The notes: generated by a model not told the origin, from the sequence alone. 64,000 nucleotides of DNA from Actinobacillus capsulatus DSM 19761 (GCF_000374285.1 NZ_KB893932.1:103180-167179); one strand, 5' to 3'; shown: positions 1 through 10,271, counted from the first letter of the stretch. Translations and numbers: made by a program.

Positions 1-62
1 GAAATATATTTCTTATCTAAATATTTTCCACTGTGCAAAGTACATGAGAATTGCATATTCAT
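1..62 (-). CDS. cdiI: Probable CDI immunity protein, 5' end only
   Basis: An open frame starts with ATG at 62-60 on the minus strand and stays open to the window edge, giving 20 codons (MNMQFSCTLHSGKYLDKKYI). A Shine-Dalgarno-like AAAGGAA lies just before and into the TAA stop of the upstream toxin gene, leaving only a few bases between the two frames. In contact-dependent inhibition loci the immunity gene directly follows cdiA, so position and coupling suggest that this protein neutralises the deaminase-type toxin domain. The sequence itself is too short to assign to a family, so the function is inferred from context alone. Confidence 0.6.
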   Translation of the reverse strand, partial: MNMQFSCTLHSGKYLDKKYI

Positions 63-65
63 ATT

Positions 66-1148
66 TTATTCCTTTCTTAATTTAATTGATTTCATTGTTG
101 AATCCCAATCATATATTACTGGTTTTCCATCTTTGTTTACCGCATGAACTGTAACAGATCTCAATCCTGCTTTTTTAGCTGCTGTAGCAATATCATTACG
201 ACAATATGTACATACATCTCTACCCTGTACATGTATTACCATATCTTTACCTCGAGTTACTCCATTTTCATACGCTTGCTGAATCGCACCTATCTCTGCA
301 TGTGCATCTGCCATATTTGCATTTGGATAAGCAGTTCCATTTCTTGCTGGTGGTTTATTAGCAATCTCTTGGGAAATAAGAGTAGGTTTATTAGGGTTTG
401 CCAAAGCCGGTGATCTTGCATTTTGATTAGTATCAATGTAAACCTTACCATTAATTTCAGCTCTTGCAGAAACAACTAAATCATCAAGCTTAGTTCCCTG
501 GCTTTTTAAAACCTCATTCGATAACTGCTCTTTTAGTGGAACAGCTTTAGAATTATTCTCAGCCCCCGTTGAAATCCTTGTCGTCTGATTTTCATAACCT
601 GTCGTCTTACCAACAGTCGGCAATTTCTCATTTGAATTTGCAGATTTAGGAATATTTTCACTTGAACTATTAACCTTTGTCGTTGAAAGTTTTACACCCG
701 CTATACTTGCAACTACATGATTTGCTGCGTCAATTCTTCCAATCCAACTTGGATCAATACCTGTCGCATTATAAAAATCAGTATCCGCCTTTACTTTGGC
801 ATTTTTCAATACATCATATCTATCTGAAAAAATTGCCACCTTTTTATAATCTTCTGCATACAGTTCCGAATTACGTGTATATGTCGGGTAGTTATAACCT
901 GTTGGTGTATATTTTGCATTTGAATAGCTAAATTTATCTCGCTCTAATTTTTGTCTCTCTGAGTTACATGCTAAAGAGAGTGAATTTCCTTCGCAAGCTG
1001 AAATTAAAGCTAAATCGCTCTCTCTATCCTTATTCTTAATTTCACTAAGTTCCGTAATTTCTTCTGATGTAATAACCCCTCGATGTAGTTTATCCTCTAA
1101 TTCTAATTTTCTTGCCGCTTCTTGAGCTGAGAGATAGTTATTCTCCAC
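66..1148 (-). other. VENN-delimited CdiA-CT toxin region, deaminase superfamily
   Basis: VENN is encoded at 1148-1137 and the remaining 356 codons form the variable C-terminal region. The final ~110 residues hold HAEIGAIQQAYENG, with His-Ala-Glu at 302-294, and then VCTYC, with Cys-x2-Cys at 212-201, spaced about 28 residues apart. This His/Glu plus CxxC arrangement is the zinc-binding core of cytidine-deaminase-fold enzymes, a known family of polymorphic toxin warheads that act on nucleic acids or nucleotides. The precise subfamily and substrate are not determined. The segment between VENN and the catalytic domain probably serves as the entry domain; that is inferred from CdiA organisation. 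Confidence 0.8.
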
Positions 1149-4100
1149 CGCCCTTTTTGCCGTTTCTATTCCTTGTAATGTTGCTGCCGTATTACCGCCC
1201 ACTCCATTACCAACTAAAGCACCCGATAATTGACCTGCAACACTCAGTAACTCTCGCTCTTCTTCACTTAATTGGCTTGCCTCTTTGTTAAAAACCACTT
1301 CCGATAATAACATCGCACTCGCTTCGCCCGCCATGCCTGATGCCGCTCCCGATAGCGCATTATTACCCGAAATGCCCGCCTCCAATGCCGAAAGCGCTGC
1401 ATGAGCTAATAAGTTGGCTGTCTTATTATCCGAGGTGTATTTGTGAATCTGTGCATTTAACTCCGGAGATATTGCCGTCGCCGCTACTTCTCCCGCACTA
1501 CCGCCTGATAATATCGCCCCCAGCGTCACCGCTACCGTATCTAACTTACGTTTTGAAGCCCCTCCTTCTCGCCAGCTTTCTTCTTTCGCTTTCGCTTCAG
1601 TATAAACCCGTTCCATTTGTGATAGGTCTTCTTGTGAAGCACCTGTGCGTCTCGCTTTAGCCAACGCCTCCTCCGCTGCATTCACTTCTTCCTCTGCCGC
1701 TTTCTGCTTCCGTTCGGAATAGCTGTCTATTGCACCGAGCATATCACCCACTGCCGCTGAAAGTACCTGCTGGTCTTTCAACTTCTGTTTGATATCAAAC
1801 GTCGCTTCAACTTGTTTATTCGCTTGGTTTAAGTCTGTGTTTAGCCCTAGCGCTTGTGCCGTCGTTTCGGTCGGTTGGCTATCTTTGTTTAAGGTGATTT
1901 TGCCTTCCGTTAACGTCGCTTTCGTCACACTACTGTCACTTTCGCTATCATACATCGGGACTGTCGGGTTGATGCCGTTACTTTGCGTTGTCCCCGTCAG
2001 TTTCGCCAAGTCCGCTTGCTGTTTCGCATCTTCTTTACTTGTCGCCTCCGCATTACCTAATTTATTCAGGTTAGCCGATACACTCATGCCGCCCGTTAAG
2101 GCTTTGCTCTCGCTTTCATTCTCAATATCTTTAAAAGCTAGCGTATTTGTGCTTAATTCACTCTTATTCGGAGCCGTACTCGCTATTGCGCCACCATTGA
2201 GCTGTACGTGGTCTGCATTAACATGATAACCGCCTTCTTCCGCAAATAAACCCGATTGCTCTACCACTTGCTTGCTGTTCGATTTGCCACTTGAGGCATT
2301 GCCATAACCGCTCCCGCCCCATGCAGTACCCAACGCGACTTGCACGCGTCCGCCTGCACCTACGCTACTGCTCTTAGAATGATGTTCATCTTGACGGCTT
2401 TCTACCGTTAATGTACCACCCACATCTGCATTGATGGTTTTTCCTTTCGCTACTGCGCCCGATAGCGTCGTATCACCACCACTTTTTAACGTGATGGTTT
2501 CACTGTCTAAGTGGCTATTATTTTGTACGATATGCTGTTCATCTTGTTTACCTTTCGTAAAACCGCCTTGTACATAAATATACGCCCCAGTTTGGGCTCC
2601 TACCGCTACACCAGCCCCCACTTCAAAACCACTGCTTTGCTGTTTGCCTTTTTGCTTCGCAGTGCTTTGACTTGATTCCACGATGAGGTCTTTATGCGCA
2701 TCTAATGTAATTGAGCTGTCCGCTAAGCGCTTGCCTTCACTGTCTCGGCTGACAAAGTCCGTCTGCTTCGCTTGGATATCTCCGCTTCTTGATTTTACGC
2801 TGATATGTTGCGCATTCACTACATTACCTTGCGCTTCCGACTGTGCAGATTCCATTCGCTCTCGGCTATGGCTATAGCCGGTACCCGCTTCCACGCGCAA
2901 CAATGCCCCACCTGCCGCTGCATTGGCATAAGCAGAATAGCCTTTTGCCGCAACACCTAACGCTTGTGCCGCTCTGACTCTATCATTCGCCTCTTTATTT
3001 TCTATCGCACTTTCTACCGCCTGCACTAAATCAATAATCGGCGAGCCTACTCGGGCAAATGTCCCCATTTTTAAATCGCTTTTATGGCTTGAACTTGTGC
3101 CCGTATTATGTGCAACATCAAAGGTGACTTTTTCCGCCTTGATATCTACGCGTTTTTTCGCCAAAATTTGACCGCTTGTTTGATGGAAATCATTACCTGC
3201 TTCAATATCAACATTACCGTTTAAGCTTGCGATAGTTGCTCCGCTGTGGCTTACGCTATCATGACTCTCACTACTTAATTGACGATGGTATCCGCCAAAA
3301 CGCTCCGTTTCTGATACGACCGCTTCGCCGATATGGTGTTTTTTACTTGAGGTTGATTGCCCTACTCGTTTTTCAGCGGTGGTTAATACCACATCTCCAC
3401 CTGCAGAAATGCGATTATCTCCTTCACTCACTAACTGAGTACCGGCTAAACGAACATCCCCTTGCTTCGCTGTTACGCTGCTATTGCCACCAAATGATAA
3501 AACACTTGCCTGCTCAGTAACCGTATCACCTTCACCAAGATCTTTTTCACTATAGATACCGCCACCTTTCGAAGCATTTAACTCAATGCCTTTACGGGTT
3601 GAACGATTATTTTGTGAAGTTGATGAAGTTGCTACATCAAGCTGAATATCCTCCTTCGCCCATAATGAGCTATCTCCTTTCGCAGAGAGCTGTGAGCCTT
3701 GAGAAGTAATATCACCTTCTCTTGCAGTAATACTTAAATTACCGCCGGCATTTACATGTCCAATGACGGCTGTTTCTTTTTGAGTATTCTTATTCAGCTC
3801 ACTTTTTTGCGTTTTAAAATAAGGGCTTCCCGGATTCATCGCTTGGTTCGTCGTTTTAGAAATCGCTTCCGCCGCCGTTAAGATTTTTCCGATAATCCCA
3901 GCCGCTGAACCTTGTGACGCTTGCTCACCAAAGTTATCTTTTGCCACTTGTACAGGGTTATATACCGCACTCACACCAAAGCCGGTAGATTTTGACTTAT
4001 AGCTGAATTGATTATTTTCATGCTCTGTCATGGCATTCAAATGAACATTATTACCTTCCATAGTAATATCTCTTCCGGCATTCATTCGTGCTGCATTGCT

Positions 4101-7100
4101 TGTCACATCACCATGAATAGAAGATATGGTCAAATTACCTGATACCGAGTTTAATACCGTAGTCGCAATACTTGTTGCTACATTTTTATCTCTCATATCG
4201 GATTTATTTTTTGCGTAACCGACAGAGGCAACACCTCTACTTTTCGAAGCTGAAAGCCCACTGCTTTTACGAATTTCTGTTTCGCTTTTTGTCTCTGTAT
4301 TTTCCGCTGCACCTAATACGATATCTTTCTCAGCAAATGCAGTAATGTCATTTAACGCAATAATCTCTGCCGCGGTTAAATCAAGGTGACCTTTGCGTGA
4401 GTCTAAATAAACATCTTTAGCAGCAAGTACACTACCTTTATGCGATGTTACATCTCTCGTTTTTTCTGTTTCTAAACTTGAAGAACCAAAAGCATTGCGC
4501 TTTTTATATTTATGGTATTCTTCGAATTCACCTGAACGCAATGCCGTGCCAAGTACTAAATCATTTTCAGCTAATGCAGCTAAACGCGCTTTCGCACCGA
4601 GTTCTGCACCTTCAGCAGTAAGCGTATTCGCAACTAAAGTCACATTGCCGTTACCCGATACACGGCTTACTACGACATCTTGTACCGCTTCATTGCGATA
4701 GTGATCTCCGCCGCCCATTTTCTCATCAAAACCGACGGCAACCGTGCCTAAATGCATTTGGTCTTTTGCTTTGATATAAGTTAAACCTTGACCGTCATTA
4801 ATAATATCCGAGCCGTTCAGGGTGATATTGTTCGCCGTCACCTGTAAGGTGCCGTTTGCATCTTTTACGTGTAATAACGCTTTACGATCTAGCGTGGTTT
4901 GTTTACGTTTAAAGCCGTCTAAATCAATTTCAGTATCTCGGGTGGTGGAAGAATGTGTAAAATTCCCTGCAACATCAAGGAATAATGCACTATTTGCTTC
5001 CATAACACCGCCATTGTTTTCCGCATCACCGGAAACTTTACCTTGCAATATACCGCCGGAAATCTTACCGCTATTTACCAATTTATCTGCTGCGAATTTT
5101 ACAAAATTACGGCCGGCAATCGTCCCTTCATTAATTAATGAAGTAGAATTTACATTCATTTTATCAGCAGAAATCAATGTACCTTTGCCGCTAATATCAC
5201 CTTTGCGAGCAACCGCATACACTTTCGGCACTAAAACTTGTTCTACTTGACCATTTGGTAACGTCACACTTTCGGTCTCTAACCAGACGATATCGGAAGT
5301 TAGCTGAGCCACTTGGCTTGGACTTAACGCAATCCCCGGACGTAAGTTAAATTTTTGCGCAAAAGTCACACCTGCATCCATTAATGCTTTATATTGATCG
5401 TCAAAAGTTTCAAACTCGCCTAAAAATTGTCTTCCGGTCAGTTTATTGATTTGCTCTCTCACTAAACGCTGTTCATAAAAACCATCGCCCAAGCGTTTAT
5501 GCACCGCTTCGTGTTCTGAACGAAGGGCGTTATACATATAATCACTCGCTAGCCATCTTTTTCGGTCGGTAAAATCCGGATCCGTCTCAATTAAGACATG
5601 ACTATCCGCATCAGGGTTAATTTTATATAAACTCTGATTTGGTAAGCGGGTATCCGCTTTCACGCTGCGGATTTCTATTCCGTCTTGGGAGGTTGGAATT
5701 GTTTGATTTGGATTCACTACCTGAATACCAGAATGGTATTCTCCCTCGCTCGGGGTAATATTTACATTATTACCTTCATCCTTAACCTGATTCAGTGATT
5801 TAGCATCTATATATCCTTTATAGTTTGCTGGAATCGTATTCGCCAGTTCCACAAAAATATTCATATCTTTGTGTACTTCTTTCAAACGAGCAAGATCGCC
5901 ACTCTCTTTATCATAACGTGAATGACGGCGCTTTGTACCACCTCGCCATTCAGTAAAAGAAAAGTTACGCGTACCTAGCTCCCAATCTTGGCGTACGGCA
6001 TCTTTATCATCTAAATTTGCAATTTTACCGTTCCCAATTTGATTTAAACCTTTGCCAGCAATTACCCAACTTTTATCATTAATAAATTCATCACTTTGAT
6101 AGTTAATCGTTCCGCCAGCTAAAATCTGTGCTGGCAAGCTCGTCTGAGTAATATTTTCTTTTACAACTTTTTCGTTAATCCACAAATTCCAAAAATGAGC
6201 ATATTCTTGATTTAGAATCTTTTTATTATGTTCGGAAATTGCATTATCAAGCGTCTGAACTCTATCGCCATATTTAGCGTCCCAATCAATAAACGGCTTC
6301 AACAAAACATAACGCTTATAAGCCGCTTCTGCTGCCTCATAAGTTTTTAATTCTGTTTGATAAGCTTTTACTCGTTTTTGATATTCTGCATCACTTTCCG
6401 TTGCCGCTCTCACTGGCTCCACAGGTTTTGCCGGCACAACCGGCGCAATACCATTTTGTTGATCTTGAGTTAATTTATCTTGCTGCTCTTCACTTAAATG
6501 TTTAGTCGCTTCGTCTTCCTCATTCATTGCTCGAACAATATCCGGTGTCATTTCAGGCTGATCGACATCAGGGGCCTGAATGCCGAATTTCTCCCATACA
6601 GGATTATCCTTTTTATAAATGCCAGCTTCTAAAGCGATACAATCCGCCATATTTTGATCTGCACATTTCAGGGCATTAGGTTTCGCAAGTACGGTACTGT
6701 CTGTAATTTGACTTGCATCGGTAATAACCGGCAGACTATCTTCATTATATTTTTGCCAATAACTCCATGTTTTGCGGTAATAACCTTTTGTTAAATCATT
6801 AACATTAATTTTTTCATTATGTCCATCGTTAAAGACATTTTCCCCGCCTGGATTATGCTTGCCTTTCGGAATAATGAAATGCTCCTTCACTTTCTGAGTA
6901 TCTATAGTTTCCAATTTAGAACTATAATGGACATTCTCATTATTAATCTTATTAACATTCAAATAAATATCACCTGCAGCTTCAATGATACTACTTAGGT
7001 TTTTCAAATGTTCCGCATTGCCAATTACCATATCCTGCTCATCGAGTTTACCTCCAATAGCAATTTCGCCTTCACTATAAATTAATGAGCCATCTTTTTT

Positions 7101-8567
7101 ATTAGCCGCATAGGCTACTGTGTCATTTTTAATCTCTTTTGCTGCTAAATCTAAGCGCTTACGGGCAGCTATCGTTGCTGACTTCCCGTCTTTATCTTGG
7201 TTTAAGATCTGCTCTGCACCTAATGCAACATGATCACCATAAATACGTCCCGTACCAATATTTTCAATTTTTTCCGCTTTAATTACCGTTTTAGATAAAC
7301 CTGTATCTGAGCGGCTGTTAATTAAGCCTTCATTATGTACAGTTGCTTTTGCATTAAGGCGAGTTTCAGCCGAACTGATTCGAGCATTTTGTTCATTGCT
7401 AATATTACGTGCATTAAGCTGCAAGCGGTCATTTGCCGCTAATTTTTTGCGATTGAGGATATCCCCTTCGGTACTAATTGAAAGAGAGTGTTTCGCATTA
7501 ATATCTTGCTGAATATCAAAGTTATCTTGTAAGTTAATTGCAATATTATTAGCTTGCAAATAGCCATCACCGGATAATGCTTTAGCAGTTACCGTAAAAT
7601 TATTATTTGCTTGTAACTTACCTTCATTATTATGAATACTCAGTGATCCCTCACCTAAAACAGTAAGATCCCCCCAACTTAAAATCTCACCAGCCTGATT
7701 GTTCACTGCCTTAGCAATATTCAGTAACCCCTCACTTTCTAGATAAATACCGCCTTTTTCGTTTTCTAAACGATCCGAAGTTAGTGTCAATTTTTGTGCA
7801 ATAACACCTTGTGTCGGTGTTTTGTCTTGAGCAACAGTACCGTTATTCTCAAAGGTTGGCGTATTCACAACAAGTGGCGCACCGGATTCAATTAATGATC
7901 CTTTTTCCGCCACTTTATTATTCTGAATATGTGATGCAGTGATAGATCCGCCCTGCTGGGTTTGAATAAAGCCACCTTGGTTATCAAGCAACGCCGTATT
8001 AATGATAAGCTGCGCTAAACTCTGAATTTTTCCATCCTGAGTATTTGTAAATTGCTGACCATTGGTATTGATCTGCTGATTTTCCGTAGAGAAAAGCGTA
8101 CCCTGCTGGTTATTAATTGCAGCCGAGTCAATTTGTAGCGCTTTTCCGGATAAAATTTGACCTTGTTGGTTATTCAAAGCTTGTTGCTGTGCATCTAAAA
8201 CAAGGTTATCTTGTGCTGTATAAAGCGTTCCTTGCTTATTATCCACTCCGTAAGCGGTTAAATTTAGCTGATTTTTTGCAGAAATCGTGCCTTGTTGGTT
8301 ATTCAGTAAACTTGAGACATTTAAATCCACATTGCTGTTTTGGCTGGCAATCACACCTTGTTGGTTATTTAATTTTTGACTGTTAACCGTTTGTGCTTTA
8401 TTGCTAACCAAATAACCTAACTGGTTATTCAGAGCTTGCGTTTTGATATTCATTTCCGCATTCGAAACTAAACGCCCTTTCGTATTATCAAGTTGCTCTG
8501 CTTCAACGGTAAATTTACCTTGTGTTTTTATCGCACCGCCTTGGTTATTTATCGTTTGGGCTTTCAA
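66..8567 (-). CDS. cdiA: CdiA-type exoprotein, large C-terminal part with deaminase toxin domain
   Basis: This is the distal 2,833 codons of a giant TpsA exoprotein. The same frame is open back to 8723, where a TAA separates it from the N-terminal part (8724-10271), so the ATG at 8567 is only the first methionine and has no export signal. The N-terminal half is rich in short filamentous-haemagglutinin repeats built on LNNQQG-like units, followed by more divergent repeat blocks. An alanine- and glycine-rich pretoxin region ends in VENN at residues about 2474-2477, the usual CdiA-CT boundary. The last 356 residues carry HAE (about 2756-2758) and CTYC (about 2786-2789), the zinc-ligand pattern of the cytidine-deaminase superfamily. 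Without readthrough or an alternative start it should not be exported. The toxin-immunity end looks intact. Confidence 0.85.
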   Translation of the reverse strand: MKAQTINNQGGAIKTQGKFTVEAEQLDNTKGRLVSNAEMNIKTQALNNQLGYLVSNKAQTVNSQKLNNQQGVIASQNSNVDLNVSSLLNNQQGTISAKNQLNLTAYGVDNKQGTLYTAQDNLVLDAQQQALNNQQGQILSGKALQIDSAAINNQQGTLFSTENQQINTNGQQFTNTQDGKIQSLAQLIINTALLDNQGGFIQTQQGGSITASHIQNNKVAEKGSLIESGAPLVVNTPTFENNGTVAQDKTPTQGVIAQKLTLTSDRLENEKGGIYLESEGLLNIAKAVNNQAGEILSWGDLTVLGEGSLSIHNNEGKLQANNNFTVTAKALSGDGYLQANNIAINLQDNFDIQQDINAKHSLSISTEGDILNRKKLAANDRLQLNARNISNEQNARISSAETRLNAKATVHNEGLINSRSDTGLSKTVIKAEKIENIGTGRIYGDHVALGAEQILNQDKDGKSATIAARKRLDLAAKEIKNDTVAYAANKKDGSLIYSEGEIAIGGKLDEQDMVIGNAEHLKNLSSIIEAAGDIYLNVNKINNENVHYSSKLETIDTQKVKEHFIIPKGKHNPGGENVFNDGHNEKINVNDLTKGYYRKTWSYWQKYNEDSLPVITDASQITDSTVLAKPNALKCADQNMADCIALEAGIYKKDNPVWEKFGIQAPDVDQPEMTPDIVRAMNEEDEATKHLSEEQQDKLTQDQQNGIAPVVPAKPVEPVRAATESDAEYQKRVKAYQTELKTYEAAEAAYKRYVLLKPFIDWDAKYGDRVQTLDNAISEHNKKILNQEYAHFWNLWINEKVVKENITQTSLPAQILAGGTINYQSDEFINDKSWVIAGKGLNQIGNGKIANLDDKDAVRQDWELGTRNFSFTEWRGGTKRRHSRYDKESGDLARLKEVHKDMNIFVELANTIPANYKGYIDAKSLNQVKDEGNNVNITPSEGEYHSGIQVVNPNQTIPTSQDGIEIRSVKADTRLPNQSLYKINPDADSHVLIETDPDFTDRKRWLASDYMYNALRSEHEAVHKRLGDGFYEQRLVREQINKLTGRQFLGEFETFDDQYKALMDAGVTFAQKFNLRPGIALSPSQVAQLTSDIVWLETESVTLPNGQVEQVLVPKVYAVARKGDISGKGTLISADKMNVNSTSLINEGTIAGRNFVKFAADKLVNSGKISGGILQGKVSGDAENNGGVMEANSALFLDVAGNFTHSSTTRDTEIDLDGFKRKQTTLDRKALLHVKDANGTLQVTANNITLNGSDIINDGQGLTYIKAKDQMHLGTVAVGFDEKMGGGDHYRNEAVQDVVVSRVSGNGNVTLVANTLTAEGAELGAKARLAALAENDLVLGTALRSGEFEEYHKYKKRNAFGSSSLETEKTRDVTSHKGSVLAAKDVYLDSRKGHLDLTAAEIIALNDITAFAEKDIVLGAAENTETKSETEIRKSSGLSASKSRGVASVGYAKNKSDMRDKNVATSIATTVLNSVSGNLTISSIHGDVTSNAARMNAGRDITMEGNNVHLNAMTEHENNQFSYKSKSTGFGVSAVYNPVQVAKDNFGEQASQGSAAGIIGKILTAAEAISKTTNQAMNPGSPYFKTQKSELNKNTQKETAVIGHVNAGGNLSITAREGDITSQGSQLSAKGDSSLWAKEDIQLDVATSSTSQNNRSTRKGIELNASKGGGIYSEKDLGEGDTVTEQASVLSFGGNSSVTAKQGDVRLAGTQLVSEGDNRISAGGDVVLTTAEKRVGQSTSSKKHHIGEAVVSETERFGGYHRQLSSESHDSVSHSGATIASLNGNVDIEAGNDFHQTSGQILAKKRVDIKAEKVTFDVAHNTGTSSSHKSDLKMGTFARVGSPIIDLVQAVESAIENKEANDRVRAAQALGVAAKGYSAYANAAAGGALLRVEAGTGYSHSRERMESAQSEAQGNVVNAQHISVKSRSGDIQAKQTDFVSRDSEGKRLADSSITLDAHKDLIVESSQSTAKQKGKQQSSGFEVGAGVAVGAQTGAYIYVQGGFTKGKQDEQHIVQNNSHLDSETITLKSGGDTTLSGAVAKGKTINADVGGTLTVESRQDEHHSKSSSVGAGGRVQVALGTAWGGSGYGNASSGKSNSKQVVEQSGLFAEEGGYHVNADHVQLNGGAIASTAPNKSELSTNTLAFKDIENESESKALTGGMSVSANLNKLGNAEATSKEDAKQQADLAKLTGTTQSNGINPTVPMYDSESDSSVTKATLTEGKITLNKDSQPTETTAQALGLNTDLNQANKQVEATFDIKQKLKDQQVLSAAVGDMLGAIDSYSERKQKAAEEEVNAAEEALAKARRTGASQEDLSQMERVYTEAKAKEESWREGGASKRKLDTVAVTLGAILSGGSAGEVAATAISPELNAQIHKYTSDNKTANLLAHAALSALEAGISGNNALSGAASGMAGEASAMLLSEVVFNKEASQLSEEERELLSVAGQLSGALVGNGVGGNTAATLQGIETAKRAVENNYLSAQEAARKLELEDKLHRGVITSEEITELSEIKNKDRESDLALISACEGNSLSLACNSERQKLERDKFSYSNAKYTPTGYNYPTYTRNSELYAEDYKKVAIFSDRYDVLKNAKVKADTDFYNATGIDPSWIGRIDAANHVVASIAGVKLSTTKVNSSSENIPKSANSNEKLPTVGKTTGYENQTTRISTGAENNSKAVPLKEQLSNEVLKSQGTKLDDLVVSARAEINGKVYIDTNQNARSPALANPNKPTLISQEIANKPPARNGTAYPNANMADAHAEIGAIQQAYENGVTRGKDMVIHVQGRDVCTYCRNDIATAAKKAGLRSVTVHAVNKDGKPVIYDWDSTMKSIKLRKE

Positions 8568-8723
8568 GGCAAAGTCTTGCTCACCGGTTTGTTCCCATAC
8601 TGCATTTCGGGTATTTAAGTCGGTTTGTGTCGTTTGAATACGTTTTGCACTGATATGGCTACTTTCGGTAGATAATGTTTTAGGCGTGTTTAAACGCAGC
8701 GTCTCTTTAGCACTGAGTTTAGC

Positions 8724-10271
8724 TTAGTTTACTTGAATATCGCCCGTTTTAGCATGAACATCAATTCGGTTGGCACTGGTTTGGCTTTTATCTAAGTTGA
8801 CTATATCCGCTTTGATTTGTAGCGTACCGCTTGCAATATTTTTGCCATTTAACACCGCTTGTTGGCGTGTGCTAATCTGAATATCCTTACCATTATCCGC
8901 TTGTGGCGAGAGCTGACGAGCTTCACCTTGCGCCGTCTGCTGAATCTCTACGCCGGCAGCAATCAGTGACGATTCACTTGCTTCCACTCGATCGGCATCA
9001 AAACTGATTTTTCCTTTCGTAACAGTTTCACCACTTTGACGAATGCCATTTGCCGCACGTTGTTGGATATTGCCTTGTCGCGCCACAATTGAGCCGTGTT
9101 GTTGGATATCCGCTTGGCTAGTTAAAACGATATTGCCTTGCTTAGTTTCCAGTTTTCCGTGGTTTTCAATCCCTTGTTTTGCACTTAACTCTGCTTGGTT
9201 TTCGCCGCTCATCAAGCCTTGGTTAACAATACGTCCTTGCGAATCAATTTTGATATTTTCGCTGCTTGCGCCGATATGACCGGCATTACGTACGCCTAAG
9301 CCTTGTTCCGTACCGATAAGATGTACTTTACCGGAATACATGCCGCCCAATTCGCTAATATCTAATGCATATTGCGGAGCCGCATTGGTTGCAGGTGTTT
9401 GGGCACTTTGTTTGGCAGTGTTGATAATTTGTAAGTCACTATCCGAGTCGGCTGCCGTGCGAGCTTTTACCGTATTTTTACCGGTGACTGCCGTGAGCTT
9501 TTTCTTACTCCATACGCCAGCATTGATTTCGATTTCTTTAGTAATAATATCGGTGTAGTCCACTCGGCTATTATCTAAGCCTTTGCCAGATACTTTTACT
9601 TTACCCTTTTCCACCGCAAAGCTGTCTAAATTGCCTTGTTTGATTTGCGGTTTACCGGTGGTTAAGGTAGCTCTATCCGAATTAATGATGCCACAGCCTT
9701 CGCAATGTAAGCCACTTGGGTTGGCAATAATTACATCCGCTTTTTTACCCGCCACTTCCACATAGCCTTTTAATACACTCGGATCATTCGAGTTGACTTC
9801 GTTTAAAATTACTTTCGCTTCACCACGGGCTAAGTAAGGGTTGCCTTGAATCATCCCGGCTTGTTGCGTTTGGGTTTGAGTACGGCTGTTATTTAAAATC
9901 GCCTCCTTGGTATCCACATCAAATTTACTGTATTTATTATGTGAAAGCCCTTTGTCATTCGGGGTTTGAATATTGACCTGCGGTAAGCCGTTCGCCGTTT
10001 TTAATACTATCGGTTGTGCCTGTTTCGGGGCGCTTTTATCCGCTTGAATAACTAATTCCGCCAGTGCATTTTCCGAGAAGCTGACAAAGCCTAAAGCGCA
10101 AAATAAGCTAAAGGTAAGCGGTCGAATTTTGCAAAAAATTGACGAAATTAGCCCGCTTGTTGAACTTGCAGAAGCTTCGCCACCTTTACCTTCAGATTTG
10201 GCTAACTCAGACACCACCACAAGGCGTTGTAGCGTTTTACTAAAAATGACTCGGAAAGATTTTTTATTCAT
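8724..10271 (-). CDS. cdiA: CdiA-type exoprotein, N-terminal part with TPS secretion domain
   Basis: The 515-residue product begins with an extended signal peptide: an ESPR-like segment (NKKSFRVIFSKTLQRLVVVSELA), a spacer, and a hydrophobic core ending near FSENALA. The TPS domain follows, with the filamentous-haemagglutinin signature NPSGLHCEGCGIIN, including the Cys-x2-Cys pair found in some TpsA proteins. The start has AAAGGAA eight bases upstream and lies 53 bp after cdiB, so the two are cotranscribed. The frame ends at TAA 8726-8724, inside the first fibre repeats. The truncated protein keeps everything needed for recognition by CdiB and could be secreted as a short fragment lacking the toxin. 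Confidence 0.88.
   Translation of the reverse strand: MNKKSFRVIFSKTLQRLVVVSELAKSEGKGGEASASSTSGLISSIFCKIRPLTFSLFCALGFVSFSENALAELVIQADKSAPKQAQPIVLKTANGLPQVNIQTPNDKGLSHNKYSKFDVDTKEAILNNSRTQTQTQQAGMIQGNPYLARGEAKVILNEVNSNDPSVLKGYVEVAGKKADVIIANPSGLHCEGCGIINSDRATLTTGKPQIKQGNLDSFAVEKGKVKVSGKGLDNSRVDYTDIITKEIEINAGVWSKKKLTAVTGKNTVKARTAADSDSDLQIINTAKQSAQTPATNAAPQYALDISELGGMYSGKVHLIGTEQGLGVRNAGHIGASSENIKIDSQGRIVNQGLMSGENQAELSAKQGIENHGKLETKQGNIVLTSQADIQQHGSIVARQGNIQQRAANGIRQSGETVTKGKISFDADRVEASESSLIAAGVEIQQTAQGEARQLSPQADNGKDIQISTRQQAVLNGKNIASGTLQIKADIVNLDKSQTSANRIDVHAKTGDIQVN

Larger units (their letters stand above)
66..10271 (-). pseudogene. cdiA: cdiA as a whole: one 3,401-codon frame interrupted by a single stop
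   Basis: Codons from 10271 down to 68 lie in one frame, and the only interruption is TAA at 8726-8724 (codon 516). I checked the 52 codons between the stop and the next ATG at 8567: they are open and continue the same repeat-type sequence (AKLSAKETLRLNTPKTLS and onward). No frameshift is needed. A full-length product would be a typical CdiA: extended signal peptide, TPS secretion domain, long fibre, VENN and toxin. The sequence shows a nonsense mutation. Whether it is a true inactivating change, a sequencing error or a readthrough site cannot be decided here. Confidence 0.75.

Noticed and set aside
1340..1660. Long plus-strand open frame opposite cdiA, and similar frames opposite the adhesin gene (for example 12821-13714)
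   Set aside because: They are antisense shadows of very long coding frames with biased codon use; products are low-complexity Leu/Pro/Ser strings without ribosome sites.
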